From: JAGWRA01 sp035534615
GTDB taxonomy: Bacteria > Acidobacteriota > Vicinamibacteria > Vicinamibacterales > CAVVIG01
DNA length: 21,640 nucleotides
Reading direction: 5' to 3'
NCBI GenBank assembly: GCA_035534615.1
Contig: DATLRO010000072.1
Coordinates: 1-21,640 of the forward strand
Shown here: one piece after another, positions 8,754 to 17,056 of the stretch
Position numbering within the stretch: position 1 is the first letter of the stretch
Layout: the number at the start of each line of letters is the position of its first letter
Notes under the pieces: generated by a model
What the model was told of the DNA's origin: nothing
Seen by the model: the letters and a program-made list of their open reading frames with translations, nothing else
Database searches by the model: none
Program-made: the position numbers and the translations under genes

Positions 8754-10769
8754 TCAGGTCGCTTCCGTCTCCGGCTGGGCGCGAGGCCCGAGCAGGCGCG
8801 TCAGCGCCTCCTGGTCCACCGTCTCGTCGTGCAGAAGTGCCGCCGCCAGCTGGTCGAGTCGAGGCCGGCTGTCGGTCAGCAGCCGCCGCACGATCTTCTG
8901 GCGCTCGCTCAGGATCCGCTCCACCGCCTGATCGATCCGCGCGGCGGTCGCTTCGCTGTAGTCCTTGTGCTGGGCCAGGCGGTAGCCGAGGAACGGCTGC
9001 TCTTCGTCCGCGTCGAAGACGACCGGCCCCAGGTCCCCCATGCCCCAGCGGGTCACCATCCGCCGGACCAGCTGCGTCGCCCGCGCCAGATCGTTCTCGG
9101 CGCCGGTCGTGATGTCGCCGATGGCGGTTTCTTCGGCGACCCGGCCGCCCAGCATGACGTCCACGCGGGCCAGGAGGACCGAGCGGCTGTAGTTGGCCCG
9201 GTCCTCGCCCGGCAGCTGTTCGGTCACGCCGAGCGCCTGGCCGTGCGGGATGATGCTCACCTTATGAACCGGATCGGCCGCGGGCGTCAGCCAGGCCACG
9301 AGCGCGTGGCCGCCTTCGTGGTACGCGACGATCCGGCGGTCGCGCGGATCGGCGAGCGCCGGGCGTTCGCCCCCGAGCAGAATCTTGTCCCAGGCCTCCT
9401 CGAAGTCGTGCATCGTGACTTCCGAATGCCCCCGCCGGGCCGCGACGAGCGCCGCTTCGTTGCACAGGTTCGCCAGATCGGCCCCGCTCAGCCCGGTCGT
9501 CGTCCGCGACAGGACCTTGAGGTCGACGTCCGGGGCCAGGTGCAGGTGCCGCGTATGGATCCGGAGGATGCCCTCGCGCCCATTGCGGTCCGGCAGCGGA
9601 ATCGTCACGTGGCGATCGAAGCGCCCGGGCCGGAGCAGGGCGGGGTCCAGGACGTCGGGCCGGTTCGTGGCGGCCAGGACGATGACCTCGTGGCGCTCGT
9701 CGAAGCCGTCCATCTCGACGAGCAGCTGGTTCAGCGTCTGCTCCCGCTCGTCGTTCGTGTTGCCCAGGCCGGCGCCGCGGCGGCGCCCGACGGCGTCCAT
9801 TTCGTCGATGAAGACGATGGAGGGCGAGGCCGCCTTGGCCTGGGTGAACAGATCGCGCACCCGGCTGGCGCCGACGCCGACGAACATCTCGACGAATTCG
9901 GATCCGCTGATGTGAAAGAAGGGCACGCCCGCTTCGCCGGCGACGGCGCGGGCCATCAGCGTCTTGCCGGTGCCGGGGGCCCCGACGAGGAGGATGCCGC
10001 GCGGAATCCGCGCGCCGATGTCGTGGTATTTCTGCGGGTGCCGGAGGAAATCGACCACCTCCTGGAGATCCTGCTTGGCCTCGTCCGCGCCGGCGACATC
10101 CGCGAACGAGATCTTCGGCTGGTCCGGGCTGGCGGCCCGGGCACGGGCCCGGCCGAAGCCGAACATGCCGGCCTGACTCTTCGCCGCCTGGCGGCCCATC
10201 CAGACCAGGACGAAGATCAGCAGCAGCACCGGCAGGCCGTTGGTCAGCAGCGCCAGGAACCACGGTTCCGAGGGCTCGTGGACGTTGATGGTCACCTGGG
10301 CGGCGTCGAGCATCGGCAGCAGCCGCGGATCGCCGACGGCCGATGGAAAGACCGTGCTGAACTCCGTGTAGCGGATGGCCGCCGGCGGCGACGTCGCGCC
10401 GGCCGCGGGCGGGGCCGGCGGCTTCCCGCTGCCCGTGGCCGGTTTCGGGGGAGGCGCCGGCGACGCGGGCGCGGCCGGTGCGGGCCAGACGACCGCCTGC
10501 GCGAACGATCCGGTGATCTGATCGCCGGTGATCGTCACCGCCTTCACGTTGTGGTGCTGCACCTGCTCGAGAAATGCGCTGTACGGGAGCGCGACGCGCG
10601 GTGTGGCGCTCGGCATCAGGAGCCAGAGGTTCCAGAGCATCGCCAGGCCGAGCAGCAGCCACATCAGGGGACTGAGGCGCGGCGGGGGCGGCGGTGTCCG
10701 GCGCGGCGGGGTGAGACGGGGCGGCGGGGCCTGCGGCGGCGGAGACGGCTCGGAATCCTGCTGGGCCAT
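8754..10769 (-). CDS. ftsH: ATP-dependent zinc metalloprotease FtsH (divergent copy)
   Basis: A membrane-anchored AAA+ protease that unfolds and degrades membrane and short-lived cytosolic proteins. The product is 671 residues. The ATG at 10767-10769 is chosen because GAGG lies a few bases upstream; the ATG at 10781 lacks a site. Residues 8-34 are a proline-rich cytosolic leader, and a membrane helix follows at about 35-52. The periplasmic domain carries a Pro/Ala-rich insert at about 95-131. A second helix lies at about 170-191. The AAA domain has Walker A GAPGTGKT (263-270), the pore loop MFVG (295-298), Walker B IVFIDE (318-323) and arginine fingers in LLRPGRFDR (R380, R383). The protease domain has HEGGH (484-488; the usual form is HEAGH) and the likely third zinc ligand D560 in TTGAENDL. 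All catalytic parts are intact. Acidobacteria often carry several FtsH copies, so this may be an accessory one. Confidence 0.95.
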   Translation of the reverse strand: MAQQDSEPSPPPQAPPPRLTPPRRTPPPPPRLSPLMWLLLGLAMLWNLWLLMPSATPRVALPYSAFLEQVQHHNVKAVTITGDQITGSFAQAVVWPAPAAPASPAPPPKPATGSGKPPAPPAAGATSPPAAIRYTEFSTVFPSAVGDPRLLPMLDAAQVTINVHEPSEPWFLALLTNGLPVLLLIFVLVWMGRQAAKSQAGMFGFGRARARAASPDQPKISFADVAGADEAKQDLQEVVDFLRHPQKYHDIGARIPRGILLVGAPGTGKTLMARAVAGEAGVPFFHISGSEFVEMFVGVGASRVRDLFTQAKAASPSIVFIDEMDAVGRRRGAGLGNTNDEREQTLNQLLVEMDGFDERHEVIVLAATNRPDVLDPALLRPGRFDRHVTIPLPDRNGREGILRIHTRHLHLAPDVDLKVLSRTTTGLSGADLANLCNEAALVAARRGHSEVTMHDFEEAWDKILLGGERPALADPRDRRIVAYHEGGHALVAWLTPAADPVHKVSIIPHGQALGVTEQLPGEDRANYSRSVLLARVDVMLGGRVAEETAIGDITTGAENDLARATQLVRRMVTRWGMGDLGPVVFDADEEQPFLGYRLAQHKDYSEATAARIDQAVERILSERQKIVRRLLTDSRPRLDQLAAALLHDETVDQEALTRLLGPRAQPETEAT

Positions 10770-10835
10770 GACGCCTCGCATGTGTGGACGGGCGATTCGG
10801 CGACCGGCGGTGTGACAGCCGTCGGGGGGGAGAAA

Positions 10836-10866
10836 GACGAAGGGCGGGCCCGGCCCGCCCTTCGTC
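10836..10866 (-). terminator. Intrinsic terminator of the DinB-like gene
   Basis: GACGAAGGGCGGGCC (10836-10850) and GGCCCGCCCTTCGTC (10852-10866) are a perfect 15-bp inverted repeat around one base. Read leftward it is followed by TTTCT, giving a short U-tract. It lies 25 nt past the DinB-like stop codon and about 65 nt before the ftsH start, so the two leftward genes are likely separate transcription units. Confidence 0.75.
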
Positions 10867-10890
10867 CGCCGGTCGATGGTGGAGGACAGG

Positions 10891-11442
10891 CTACTTCTTC
10901 TTGTGGCCCATCCCGCCCCGCTGCGCCGTGGGCGGCAGGTGGCCGTTGAGGCGGAGGTACATCGCCTGCTGGCTGTAGTGGTCCGCCAGATCGCCGGTCA
11001 GCATGATCATCGCTCCCGCCCGGCTCATGCTGTGCCCGCCGAACACCGTCACCTCGTGGGAGAGCGTCGAGTCGTCGAGCTTTCCCAGCGCGCTGTCGCA
11101 GTAGCTGAACGAAGCCTTCAGCGCGGTGATGAGCTCCGCCTTCGGCGACGTCTCGGTGAGCTTCGGGCCCTTCGGCGCCGGCTCGCCAGAGATCTTCGAG
11201 CAGAGGAAGTCATTCGACTGGCCGACGTGCATGATCAGATGGCCGAACGACATCTGCGCCGGCGTCGGCTTGTAGCTGTACTTGTCGGCCGGCATTTCTT
11301 CCGCGGCGGCCGTCATGATCCGGGCGTGCATCGCGACCTGCTGACGAACGGCGGTCGTGACAGGGTTCGCGGCCTGCCTCGCCGTCAGCGTGACGGCGGG
11401 GACGAGCGCGGCCGCGAGGGCGGCGGCCCACAGTTTCTTCAT
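10891..11442 (-). CDS. Secreted DinB-like (DinB/YfiT superfamily) protein
   Basis: A 183-residue protein with the four-helix-bundle signatures of the DinB superfamily: FGHLIMHVGQSNDFLC (residues 67-81), and DHYSQQAMYLRLNGHLPP near the C-terminus. Likely metal ligands are H72 and H155, with a further His (H130 or H137) between. Many relatives are metal-dependent thiol transferases or are uncharacterised. Residues 1-22 (KKLWAAALAAALVPAVTLTA) form a signal peptide, so this version acts outside the cytosol. The ATG at 11440-11442 follows GGGAG by about 10 nt; longer in-frame starts to 11667 are rejected because they precede the signal peptide with arginine-rich sequence. The tail is His/Lys-rich (GHKKK). 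It has its own terminator. The actual reaction is not known. Confidence 0.85.
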   Translation of the reverse strand: MKKLWAAALAAALVPAVTLTARQAANPVTTAVRQQVAMHARIMTAAAEEMPADKYSYKPTPAQMSFGHLIMHVGQSNDFLCSKISGEPAPKGPKLTETSPKAELITALKASFSYCDSALGKLDDSTLSHEVTVFGGHSMSRAGAMIMLTGDLADHYSQQAMYLRLNGHLPPTAQRGGMGHKKK

Positions 11443-11757
11443 AATCTCAGTTCTCCCATGCAAAAGGCGCCTGTTGACGGAAATGGCGACCGGGGGCGCG
11501 TCGTCGAGCCGTGCGGCAGACCGCGAACAGAGCCGTTCCCGCTCGCCCGATCGGTCCTCATTATATGCTCGCTGTCGTCCGGCGATTTCAGCCCTCCACG
11601 TGAGCCGGACGGTCCGGCCGGGCGGTCGGCGTGCGGGTGGTGGCCTGCACGGGCGCCGGTAAACCAAAGCCCGGGTCCATCAGTAATTAAGGTGTATTGC
11701 GGCTGCTGTCGCTGGAAGTGTCTGCCTGCGGTGGGGCGACTGGCGACATTCGGAGAC

Positions 11758-11772
11758 AATCGGCGGCCGATT
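11758..11772. promoter_or_regulatory. Inverted repeat upstream of the RND permease promoter candidate
   Basis: AATCGGC (11758-11764), G, GCCGATT (11766-11772) is a perfect short palindrome about 155 bp before the permease ATG. It is the kind of site a TetR-type repressor would use, but no regulator gene is adjacent; function is inference. Confidence 0.3.
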
Positions 11773-11798
11773 ATCGCGGTTCGCGGTCGCGCCGGTCG

Positions 11799-11828
11799 TT
11801 GACTTCAGGGCCGGCTCAACGGTACTTT
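11799..11828 (+). promoter_or_regulatory. Candidate sigma70-type promoter for the RND permease
   Basis: TTGACT at 11799-11804 and TACTTT at 11823-11828 with an 18-nt spacer. The -35 matches the consensus at five of six bases and the -10 only loosely. It would give a leader of about 90 nt. Confidence 0.3.
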
Positions 11829-11924
11829 CGTATGTTGTGCTGGGCCCGGCCGGGCGGCGTGGACGGGCCGGCGCGGCGAAGCGCTCCGGCAGTGGCTGTC
11901 TCGGTAATCCGGACAATCTGACCC

Positions 11925-14900
11925 ATGAACATCTCTGCGCTGTTCATCCGCCGGCCGATCATGACGTCGCTCGTCGTGTCGGCCATTCTGCTGTTCGGCA
12001 TCCTGGGCTACCGGCAGCTGCCGGTGAGCGACCTGCCCAGCGTCGACTTCCCGACCATTTCGGTCTATGCCAACGTGCCGGGGGCCAGTCCCGAGACGAT
12101 GGCGGCCGCGGTGGCGACGCCGCTCGAGAAGCAGTTCTCGACGATTCCGGGCATCGACTCGATGACGTCGTCGAGCTCGATGGGGTCGACGAACGTCACG
12201 CTGCAGTTCGTGCTGAGCCGCAACATCGACGCGGCGGCGCAGGACGTGCAGTCGGCGATCGCGCAGTCGCTGTACATGCTGCCGCACAACATGCCGACGC
12301 CGCCGTCGTACCGGAAGGTGAACCCGGCGAGCCAGCCGATTCTGTTCCTCGTGGCCTCGTCTCCGACGATGAAGCTGTCGGACGTGGATGAGTACGCCGA
12401 GACGCTGGTGGCGCAGCGGATCTCGACGATCAGCGGGGTCGCGCAGGTCTCCGTGTACGGGCAGCAGAAATATGCGGTCCGGATCGAGCTCGATCCGCGG
12501 GCGATGGCGGCGCGCGGGATCGGCATCGACGAAGTGCAGAGCGCCATCCAGAGCGGCAACGTCAACCTGCCGGTCGGCAATCTGATCGGGCCGTTCAAGT
12601 CGGAGATGCTGCAGGCGAACGGTCAGCTCGACGACGCGGCGCAGTACCGGAAGCTGATCATCGCGTACCGCAACGGCGCCCCGGTCCGGCTGGACCAGCT
12701 CGGAGACGTCCTCGACAGCGTGCAGAACGACCAGAGCGTGGGGTGGTACGGCGACGCGAACACGCACACGATCACGCCGTCGATCATCCTCCCCGTGCAG
12801 CGCCAGCCGGGCAGCAACACGGTGGACGTCGTGGACGCCATCAAGGCGGCGCTGCCGGCGATTCAGGCCGAGCTGCCGCCCGCCATGAAGCTGCAGGTGA
12901 TGGCGGACAAGTCTATCCCGGTGCGCCAGTCGTTCGACGACGTCAAGACCACGCTGATGCTCACCATCTTCCTCGTGATCATGGTGATCTTCCTGTTCCT
13001 GCGGAACCTGCCGGCGACGATCATCCCCAGCCTGGCGCTCCCGTTCTCGCTCGTGGGCACGTTCGCGGTCATGTACCTGCTGAACTACAGCCTGGACAAC
13101 ATGTCGCTGATGGCGCTCACGCTGTCGGTCGGCTTCGTGGTCGACGACGCGATCGTCATGCTCGAGAACATCGTCCGGCACCTCGAGCACGGCGAAGCGC
13201 CGATGGACGCGGCGTTGAACGGGTCGCGGGAGATCGGGTTCACGATCCTGTCGATGACGCTCTCGCTGACGGCCGTCTTCATCCCCGTCCTGTTCATGGG
13301 CGGCATTCTCGGCCGGCTGCTGCACGAATTCGCCGTGACGATCGCGTCGGCCATCCTGGTGTCCGGCTTCGTCTCGCTGACGCTCACGCCGATGCTGTGC
13401 AGCCGGGTGTTGCGGCGGAGCCCGGAGGGCGAGCGCCACGGGATCCTGTACCGCACCATCGAGCGCGGATTCCAGGCGATGCTGCGGTTCTACGAGTGGA
13501 CGCTGGGCATCGTCCTCCGTCACCGGCTCGCGACCATGGCGGTGGCCACCGTCATTCTGGTGGCGACCGCGTACCTGTTCGTCGTGATTCCGAAAGGCTT
13601 CCTGCCGAGCGAGGACACGGGCCTGATCATGGCCCAGACGCAGGGCATCGAGGGGATCTCCCCGCAGGATCTGGCCGCCCATCAGATGCAGGTGAACCGG
13701 ATCCTCGTCCGGGATCCGAACGTCGACAATTTCAATTCGAGCACCTTCGCCGGATCGAACACCGGGCACATCGGCATTCACCTGAAGCCGATCGGCGAGC
13801 GGACGCTGACGGCCGACGAGGTGATCCAGGAGCTGCGCCGGAAGGTGGCGGGCATTCCCGGCATCCGCGTCTTCTTTCAGAACCCGCCGCCGATTCGGAT
13901 CGGCGGGTACGGCACGAACGCGCAGTACCAGCTGGCACTGCAGAGCCCGGATCTCACGGAGCTCTACCACTACACGCCGATCCTGGTGGACAAGCTCCGC
14001 ACCCTGCCGGATCTGCAGGACGTGAACAGCGATCTGCAGATCACCAACCCGCAGGTGAACATCAAGATCGACCGGGACAAGGCGTCGTCGCTCGGGGTCA
14101 CGCCGAATCAGATCGAGACGGCGCTCGCCGCCAGCTTCAGCCAGCAGCAGGTCTCGACGATCTTCATGCCGAACGACGAGTTCTACGTCGTCATGGAGCT
14201 GCAGAAGCAGTACCAGCGGGACCCGGCGTCCCTGTCGATGCTCTATGTCCGCTCGAGCACCGGCGCCCTCGTGCCGCTGAGCGCCGTGTCGGACATCACC
14301 CGGTCGGTCGGCCCGATGTCCGTGCAGCACCTGGGCCAGCTGCCGGCCGTCACCGTGTCGTTCAACCTCGCCCCAGGCGCGGCGCTCGGCACGGCCGTCA
14401 GCGAGGTGAGCCGCGTGGCCCTCCAGACGCTGCCGAGCACGATCAACACGAGCTTCCAGGGGACCGCGCAGGCATTCCAGGATTCACTGAAGGGCCTGGG
14501 CATCCTGCTGCTCATGGCCATCCTGGTCATCTATATCGTGCTCGGCATCCTGTACGAGAGCCTGATCCATCCGCTGACCATCCTCTCCGGATTGCCCGCC
14601 GCCGGCTTCGGCGCGCTGGTCACGCTGATGATCTTCCACATGGAGCTGAACCTGTACGCGTTCGTCGGCGTCATCATGCTGGTGGGCCTCGTCAAGAAGA
14701 ACGCCATCATGATGATCGACTTCGCGCTGGAGGCCCAGCGGACCGACGGCCTGGCCCCGCGGGACGCCATCGTGCAGGGGTGTCTCGTCCGCTTCCGGCC
14801 GATCATGATGACGACGTTCGCCGCGCTGATGGGGACGCTGCCGATCGCGCTCGGCCTGGGCGCCGGCTCGGAATCGCGCCGGCCGCTGGGCGCGGCCGTC

Positions 14901-15089
14901 GTCGGCGGGTTGCTGTTCTCCCAGCTGCTCACGCTCTACATCACGCCCGTCTTCTACACCTACATGGAGTCGTTCCAGACGGGGTTCAGCCGGCTGCGCC
15001 GGCGCGGGAAGGTCCAGATCCGCGAGACCGCCGACGTCGATATGGGCCTGCCGGAACACTCGCAGGCCCGCGTGCCGACCCGGGGGTAG
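11925..15089 (+). CDS. RND efflux permease (AcrB/MdtB-MdtC type)
   Basis: An inner-membrane, proton-driven pump subunit of 1054 residues that would export drugs or other amphiphiles. It begins MNISALFIRRPIM with the first helix at about 10-30 and shows the usual two-fold repeat of six helices each, with large periplasmic loops at about 35-335 and 560-855. The proton-relay pair is D407-D408 (SVGFVVDDAI), the same numbering as AcrB, and the matching lysine is K925 (GLVKKNAI). TPPSYRKVNPA at about 125-135 is typical of MdtB/MdtC-like pumps. The ATG at 11925 has no clear ribosome site. The pump normally needs a periplasmic adaptor and an outer-membrane channel; neither gene is next to it here, since the flanking genes are on the opposite strand. 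It ends 18 nt from the convergent gene at 15108. Substrate unknown. Confidence 0.94.
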   Translation: MNISALFIRRPIMTSLVVSAILLFGILGYRQLPVSDLPSVDFPTISVYANVPGASPETMAAAVATPLEKQFSTIPGIDSMTSSSSMGSTNVTLQFVLSRNIDAAAQDVQSAIAQSLYMLPHNMPTPPSYRKVNPASQPILFLVASSPTMKLSDVDEYAETLVAQRISTISGVAQVSVYGQQKYAVRIELDPRAMAARGIGIDEVQSAIQSGNVNLPVGNLIGPFKSEMLQANGQLDDAAQYRKLIIAYRNGAPVRLDQLGDVLDSVQNDQSVGWYGDANTHTITPSIILPVQRQPGSNTVDVVDAIKAALPAIQAELPPAMKLQVMADKSIPVRQSFDDVKTTLMLTIFLVIMVIFLFLRNLPATIIPSLALPFSLVGTFAVMYLLNYSLDNMSLMALTLSVGFVVDDAIVMLENIVRHLEHGEAPMDAALNGSREIGFTILSMTLSLTAVFIPVLFMGGILGRLLHEFAVTIASAILVSGFVSLTLTPMLCSRVLRRSPEGERHGILYRTIERGFQAMLRFYEWTLGIVLRHRLATMAVATVILVATAYLFVVIPKGFLPSEDTGLIMAQTQGIEGISPQDLAAHQMQVNRILVRDPNVDNFNSSTFAGSNTGHIGIHLKPIGERTLTADEVIQELRRKVAGIPGIRVFFQNPPPIRIGGYGTNAQYQLALQSPDLTELYHYTPILVDKLRTLPDLQDVNSDLQITNPQVNIKIDRDKASSLGVTPNQIETALAASFSQQQVSTIFMPNDEFYVVMELQKQYQRDPASLSMLYVRSSTGALVPLSAVSDITRSVGPMSVQHLGQLPAVTVSFNLAPGAALGTAVSEVSRVALQTLPSTINTSFQGTAQAFQDSLKGLGILLLMAILVIYIVLGILYESLIHPLTILSGLPAAGFGALVTLMIFHMELNLYAFVGVIMLVGLVKKNAIMMIDFALEAQRTDGLAPRDAIVQGCLVRFRPIMMTTFAALMGTLPIALGLGAGSESRRPLGAAVVGGLLFSQLLTLYITPVFYTYMESFQTGFSRLRRRGKVQIRETADVDMGLPEHSQARVPTRG

Positions 15090-15107
15090 GGGCGGCACCC
15101 GCGCGGC

Positions 15108-15572
15108 TCACCGCGGCGGGGCCGGCGTGATCCGGCACGACAGCCCCGTCAGCGGACCGTTCGTGTTCAGCAGGTCGATGCGCGGATCCAGATTCGGATC
15201 GACATTCACTTCCAGCTCGTAGTTGGCGTACACGTCCAGCGACGACCCCGCCGGCCCGACGTTCAACCGAACCGTACGCCCGCCGTAGGCGCTCCGGTAG
15301 GACAGCGACGCCGTGTCGCGTCCGATCGCCGGGGTCGCATCCGGCAGCGGCAGCCGCACCCACCGGGCCTGTGTGGCGGTGCTCTTCATCGACAGCTGCC
15401 ATTCCCCGCCAGCGCTCCTGTCGAGCTCGAAGACGCGCCGATGAAGGTCGTGCGGCACGGCGCAGACCACCGCCGGCGCGGGCGGGGCCGGAGCGGGGGC
15501 GGCGACCTCACCCGCTCCCGCGAGTGCGACGGCGAGCGCCGCGGCGAATCCGGCCGGACCCAGCTGCTTCAT
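15108..15572 (-). CDS. Small secreted protein of unknown function
   Basis: A 154-residue protein that I cannot assign to a family. Residues 1-24 look like a signal peptide (GFAAALAVALAGAGEVAA), followed by an Ala/Pro linker (25-34). The mature part is polar and likely beta-rich (WQLSMKSTATQARWVRLPL, VRLNVGPAGSSLDVYANYEL, EVNVDPNLDPRIDLLN), with two cysteines (C37 and C146) that could form a disulfide. It reads like a periplasmic protein. The ATG at 15570-15572 is used; another ATG two codons upstream (15578) is equally possible and neither has a strong ribosome site. It lies downstream of the glycosyltransferase on the same strand across 122 nt, and converges on the RND gene. Confidence 0.65.
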   Translation of the reverse strand: MKQLGPAGFAAALAVALAGAGEVAAPAPAPPAPAVVCAVPHDLHRRVFELDRSAGGEWQLSMKSTATQARWVRLPLPDATPAIGRDTASLSYRSAYGGRTVRLNVGPAGSSLDVYANYELEVNVDPNLDPRIDLLNTNGPLTGLSCRITPAPPR

Positions 15573-15682
15573 CACCATCGACCGATCATCGCACAGGGGC
15601 CACGCCCCGTCACCCGGTCCGCCCGGCGGGGAAGCCTCGCGGGACACGCGCACACGCCCGCGCACGCCGGAGTGCCGCGCGC

Positions 15683-15711
15683 GCCAGGCGCTGATCAGAA
15701 GCGCGCCTGGC
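15683..15711 (-). terminator. Hairpin spanning the end of the glycosyltransferase gene
   Basis: GCCAGGCGC (15683-15691) pairs with GCGCCTGGC (15703-15711), a 9-bp stem whose loop contains the stop codon (15695-15697). There is no T-run on the minus strand. It may end or attenuate transcription before the next leftward gene. Confidence 0.35.
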
Positions 15712-16852
15712 CCGTGCCGTACCGGCGTCCCCGCCAGACGACCTCGTTCCGGCCCAGCCGCCAGTAGAACGACCGGCCGGTGATGACCGTCCAGACGACC
15801 GCCTGCAGCGGATAGGTGAGCGCCGCCAGCAGCGGCGCCTGCAGGACTCGCTGCAGAATGCCGCGCGTCAGCAGCACGATGCCGACGCCGGCCGCGGCCA
15901 GTGCAACGTCGGGGCGGGCCATGTGGACGCCGGCCAGCGCGCACAGCAGGACGGCCGGCGGCAGCGCCGGCGCGGTCACGAACCCGACCGTCAGCAGGAA
16001 CAGCAGAAATCCCGCCCAGCCGTAGTAGACATGGCTGACGTTCTTCGTGAAGCCGTCGAAGATCTCGTGGAATCCGTGATACATCCTGATCCGCGCGAAT
16101 GGCTCGGCACGGACCAGGCGGCAGCGGTAGCCGGCCTGCTTCGTCAGCAGGGCCAGGCGCACGTCGTCCACGACCGAGTTGGCGAGCGCGGCGTGCCCGC
16201 CGATGGCCGCATAGGCGCTGCGTCTGATCGCGCTGCCCGGACCGCCGCCGCCGGCCAGCCAGCGGAACCAGTCCGCGTTGGCGAGCAGGCCGAGGCCCGT
16301 GTAGAAGGCGCCCGGGACGAACGGCATCAGCACGTTCTCCCAGAACCCGACCATCTCGACGCGCGGGAGGAGGCTCAGGAAATCCCAGCGGGCCTCTTCC
16401 ATCCGCCCGACCGCGGCCCGCAGCAGCCCGGGCGCATAGCGGACGTCGGCATCGACGAACAGCAGGATGTCACCGGTCGCCGCCTCGGCGCCGAGATGGA
16501 GCGCGTGCGGCTTGCCCAGCCAGCCGGCCGGCAGCGTCGCATTGTGGATGACCCGCAGCCTCGGCTGCGTGCGGCCGAGCGCATCGAGAATCGGCCCGGT
16601 GGCGTCCGTCGATTGATCGTCGACGACGATGACCTCGAAGTCCGGATAGTCCTGCGCCAGATGCGAACGGACCGCCTCCTCGATCGCGCGCGCTTCGTCC
16701 CGGGCCGGCACGATGATCGACACGCGGGGAAGGGGCGCACGTGACGCAGCAGGACCGGGGGCCAGGCGTGGGACCAGCGCGACCGTCAGCAGCTCGAGGG
16801 CGAGACCGCCGGCGGTCCACACGATGACGACGAACAGCAGAGCCTGAAGCAT
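15695..16852 (-). CDS. Membrane-associated family 2 glycosyltransferase
   Basis: A GT2 (GT-A fold) enzyme of 385 residues that would transfer a sugar from a nucleotide donor to a lipid or envelope acceptor at the inner membrane. An N-terminal helix lies at about 4-27. The catalytic domain runs from RVSIIVPARDE (43-53), through VVDDQSTDAT (77-85), GWLGKPHAL (110-118) and the DxD motif FVDADV (132-137), to the probable base region VVDDVRLALL (228-236). GFTKNVSHVYYG (267-278) then replaces the RxW-type motif. Membrane helices follow at about 280-360. The pattern GW-x-GK-x-x-A and the KN segment resemble HpnB- and carotenoid-type transferases, but I cannot name the acceptor. The ATG at 16850-16852 puts the first helix at the N-terminus; no clear ribosome site is seen and an upstream ATG at 16921 would add an unlikely leader. 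Confidence 0.88.
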   Translation of the reverse strand: MLQALLFVVIVWTAGGLALELLTVALVPRLAPGPAASRAPLPRVSIIVPARDEARAIEEAVRSHLAQDYPDFEVIVVDDQSTDATGPILDALGRTQPRLRVIHNATLPAGWLGKPHALHLGAEAATGDILLFVDADVRYAPGLLRAAVGRMEEARWDFLSLLPRVEMVGFWENVLMPFVPGAFYTGLGLLANADWFRWLAGGGGPGSAIRRSAYAAIGGHAALANSVVDDVRLALLTKQAGYRCRLVRAEPFARIRMYHGFHEIFDGFTKNVSHVYYGWAGFLLFLLTVGFVTAPALPPAVLLCALAGVHMARPDVALAAAGVGIVLLTRGILQRVLQAPLLAALTYPLQAVVWTVITGRSFYWRLGRNEVVWRGRRYGTGQARF

Positions 16853-17009
16853 CAGGTGGGGCGCGTGGGCGGGCGCAACCGCGACTCGGCCAGTGTACCC
16901 CGTGTCGGTGCCACGGTCCATGTCGGGTCCCGGCGCCGGTGCCGTCGGGCGGCGCGTGTGGCGTCACGCCATGGCCCAGAAATCAGTCGTGGTGCCCGAG
17001 CGTTCCGCC

Positions 17010-17015
17010 TATACT
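17010..17015 (+). promoter_or_regulatory. Candidate -10 element of the small membrane protein gene
   Basis: TATACT at 17010-17015 lies 41 nt before the ATG at 17057 in otherwise GC-rich sequence. No good -35 hexamer is visible 16-18 nt upstream. Confidence 0.35.
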
Positions 17016-17056
17016 CTGGGGGCACGCGGGGCAGGGAGCGATTCCGGGAGGTGCCG

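Larger units (their letters stand above)
11443..11924. other. Gene-free divergent promoter region between the DinB-like gene and the RND permease
   Basis: No convincing coding sequence. On the minus strand TATAAT (plus-strand ATTATA at 11560-11565) is a good -10 for the DinB-like gene, without a clear -35. On the plus strand TTGACT (11799-11804) and TACTTT (11823-11828) are spaced 18 nt, about 95 nt before the permease start. A 7-1-7 inverted repeat AATCGGC-G-GCCGATT lies at 11758-11772, just upstream of that candidate promoter. Confidence 0.5.

Noticed and set aside
7881..10949. A 1022-codon open frame on the plus strand across the receptor 3' end and the ftsH region
   Set aside because: Its translation is Arg/Pro/Gly/Ala-rich with no domain, and it is antisense to the clearly conserved FtsH motifs; long spurious frames are expected at this G+C.
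11805..14330. An 841-codon open frame on the minus strand opposite the RND permease
   Set aside because: Arg/His/Asp-rich translation without domain features, antisense to a permease with intact proton-relay residues.
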